From NCBI GenBank assembly GCA_963829995.1, contig CAWHKW010000031.1, positions 248,001 through 312,000 of the forward strand: DNA of 64,000 bases. Reading direction: 5' to 3'. The notes beneath the pieces are model-generated. The model was not told the origin of the DNA and ran no database searches. It saw only the letters and a list, made by a program, of their open reading frames with translations. Made by a program: the position numbers and the translations under genes. Positions 63,424 through 64,000 of the stretch are shown in pieces. The DNA comes from JACCZX01 sp963829995. GTDB lineage: Bacteria; Pseudomonadota; Gammaproteobacteria; Burkholderiales; Burkholderiaceae_F. Positions within the stretch are counted from its first letter, which is position 1; every line of letters starts with the position of its first letter.

Positions 63424-64000
63424 GCGTCCATCGCCAGCACGCCACTGTCGACGCCCGCTTCAAGACGCTCAACACGCGGCGGCTGACCAGCAGCTCCGGA
63501 AGCGGCGCCGAACGCAACAAACAGCGGCAACAAATGCTCCGGCGTCGGATGCGCACGCATGGCGTACGGTGCCAGTTCGCGCCAACGCACCAGGCGCGCA
63601 CGATCATTGCGCCGCAGTGCGTCGGCAATCCATTCGCGAAATTCGGCCACGTAATCATCCGCCGCACCGTCGGCCACCGCCCTCGAATTGCGGGCGCGCA
63701 CTTTCTCCATCCAATCGCGCAGGTTATGCGTGATGTGTCCGGAGCCGATAACCAGCACGCCTTCGCTTGACAGCGGCGCCAGAGCGGCGCCAAGGCGCAA
63801 GTGATGCGCGGCATCGAGTGACGGCTGAATCGAAACCTGAGCCACCGGCACATCGGCATTCGGGAACATGCGGCGCAACGGCACCCATGCGCCGTGGTCG
63901 AGACCGCGGCATGCGTTTGCCGTAGCCGACAAGCCGCCGGAGTGCAGCAACTGAATTGCGCGCTGAGCGACGTCCGGGGCGCCTGGCGTCGCATAGCTGA
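63381..64000 (-). CDS. Extradiol ring-cleavage dioxygenase, DODA/YgiD type, 5' end beyond the window
   Basis: The frame is open to the right edge, so the N-terminus with the first metal His residues is missing. Visible: CRGLDHGAWVPLRRMFP with the conserved His, VPVAQVSIQPSLDAAHHLRL, VLVIGSGHITHNLRD and AHPTPEHLLPLFVAFGAA, all standard for class III extradiol (4,5-DOPA dioxygenase-like) enzymes. Confidence 0.9.
   Translation of the reverse strand, partial: SYATPGAPDVAQRAIQLLHSGGLSATANACRGLDHGAWVPLRRMFPNADVPVAQVSIQPSLDAAHHLRLGAALAPLSSEGVLVIGSGHITHNLRDWMEKVRARNSRAVADGAADDYVAEFREWIADALRRNDRARLVRWRELAPYAMRAHPTPEHLLPLFVAFGAASGAAGQPPRVERLEAGVDSGVLAMDAYVFSPLAREAKDS

Overview
The window is GC-rich bacterial chromosome. 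The order fmdB - DUF502 - aspS - nudB - EEP nuclease - clsB, a tripartite-tricarboxylate (Bug) receptor and the general codon and start-site style point to a betaproteobacterium, most likely Burkholderiales; I cannot name a genus.

Layout. (1) 0-16.7 kb is catabolic. A phospholipase-D lipoprotein is cut by the left edge. An ArsR-controlled operon follows (dimethylglycine/sarcosine-type flavoenzyme, alanine dehydrogenase, EamA exporter). After a decayed patch comes a five-gene minus operon (ComA-like synthase, solute-binding protein, iron alcohol dehydrogenase, class I amidotransferase, aldehyde dehydrogenase) that diverges from a formylglycine-type sulfatase and a broken Bug receptor. (2) 16.7-25 kb is an RNA island and the most unusual part: an XRE regulator, a structured leader with a boxA-like element, 15 tRNA genes in one row (interrupted by one exported protein), rtcB, a 64-aa protein, two odd tRNA-like units (one with an 11-nt enlarged anticodon loop), a structured leader and a slipin/SPFH gene. 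A 74-nt copy of the slipin tail lies 1.3 kb further on, across a DUF1036-like secreted protein. (3) 25-36 kb has a broken adenylate cyclase/ATPase regulator, small enzymes, and an overlapping operon of glutamine-synthetase-like enzyme, RuBisCO-like protein, cupin and DUF4124-glutaredoxin. Together with mtnA at 60 kb this fits methylthioadenosine salvage through a RuBisCO-like protein. (4) 35.6-43.5 kb is the conserved aspS block. (5) 43.5-49.1 kb holds three of the four ligase-associated DNA damage response genes (exonuclease, ATP-dependent ligase, DEXH helicase); the fourth, pdeM, is at 62.7 kb. (6) 49-64 kb has a SWIB/H1-like chromatin protein, HNH nuclease, lipoproteins, CYTH-CHAD protein, a Csu-type pilus cluster full of frameshifts, two paralogous degenerate EAL proteins, mtnA, an outer membrane protein, a TraB/GumN protein, pdeM and a DODA dioxygenase cut by the right edge.

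How parts may work together. The RNA island looks like a tRNA reserve or decoy array coupled to RNA repair: RtcB seals broken RNA, slipin may scaffold, and many of the tRNAs keep anticodon arm and encoded CCA while losing the T-loop bases needed for a normal tRNA elbow. This is inference from sequence only. No rtcA, rtcR or rsr (Ro60) gene is visible here.

Caution: at least ten otherwise well conserved genes carry single-base frameshifts, two of them in homopolymer runs (a G4 and a T4), so part of the apparent gene decay may be sequencing error.
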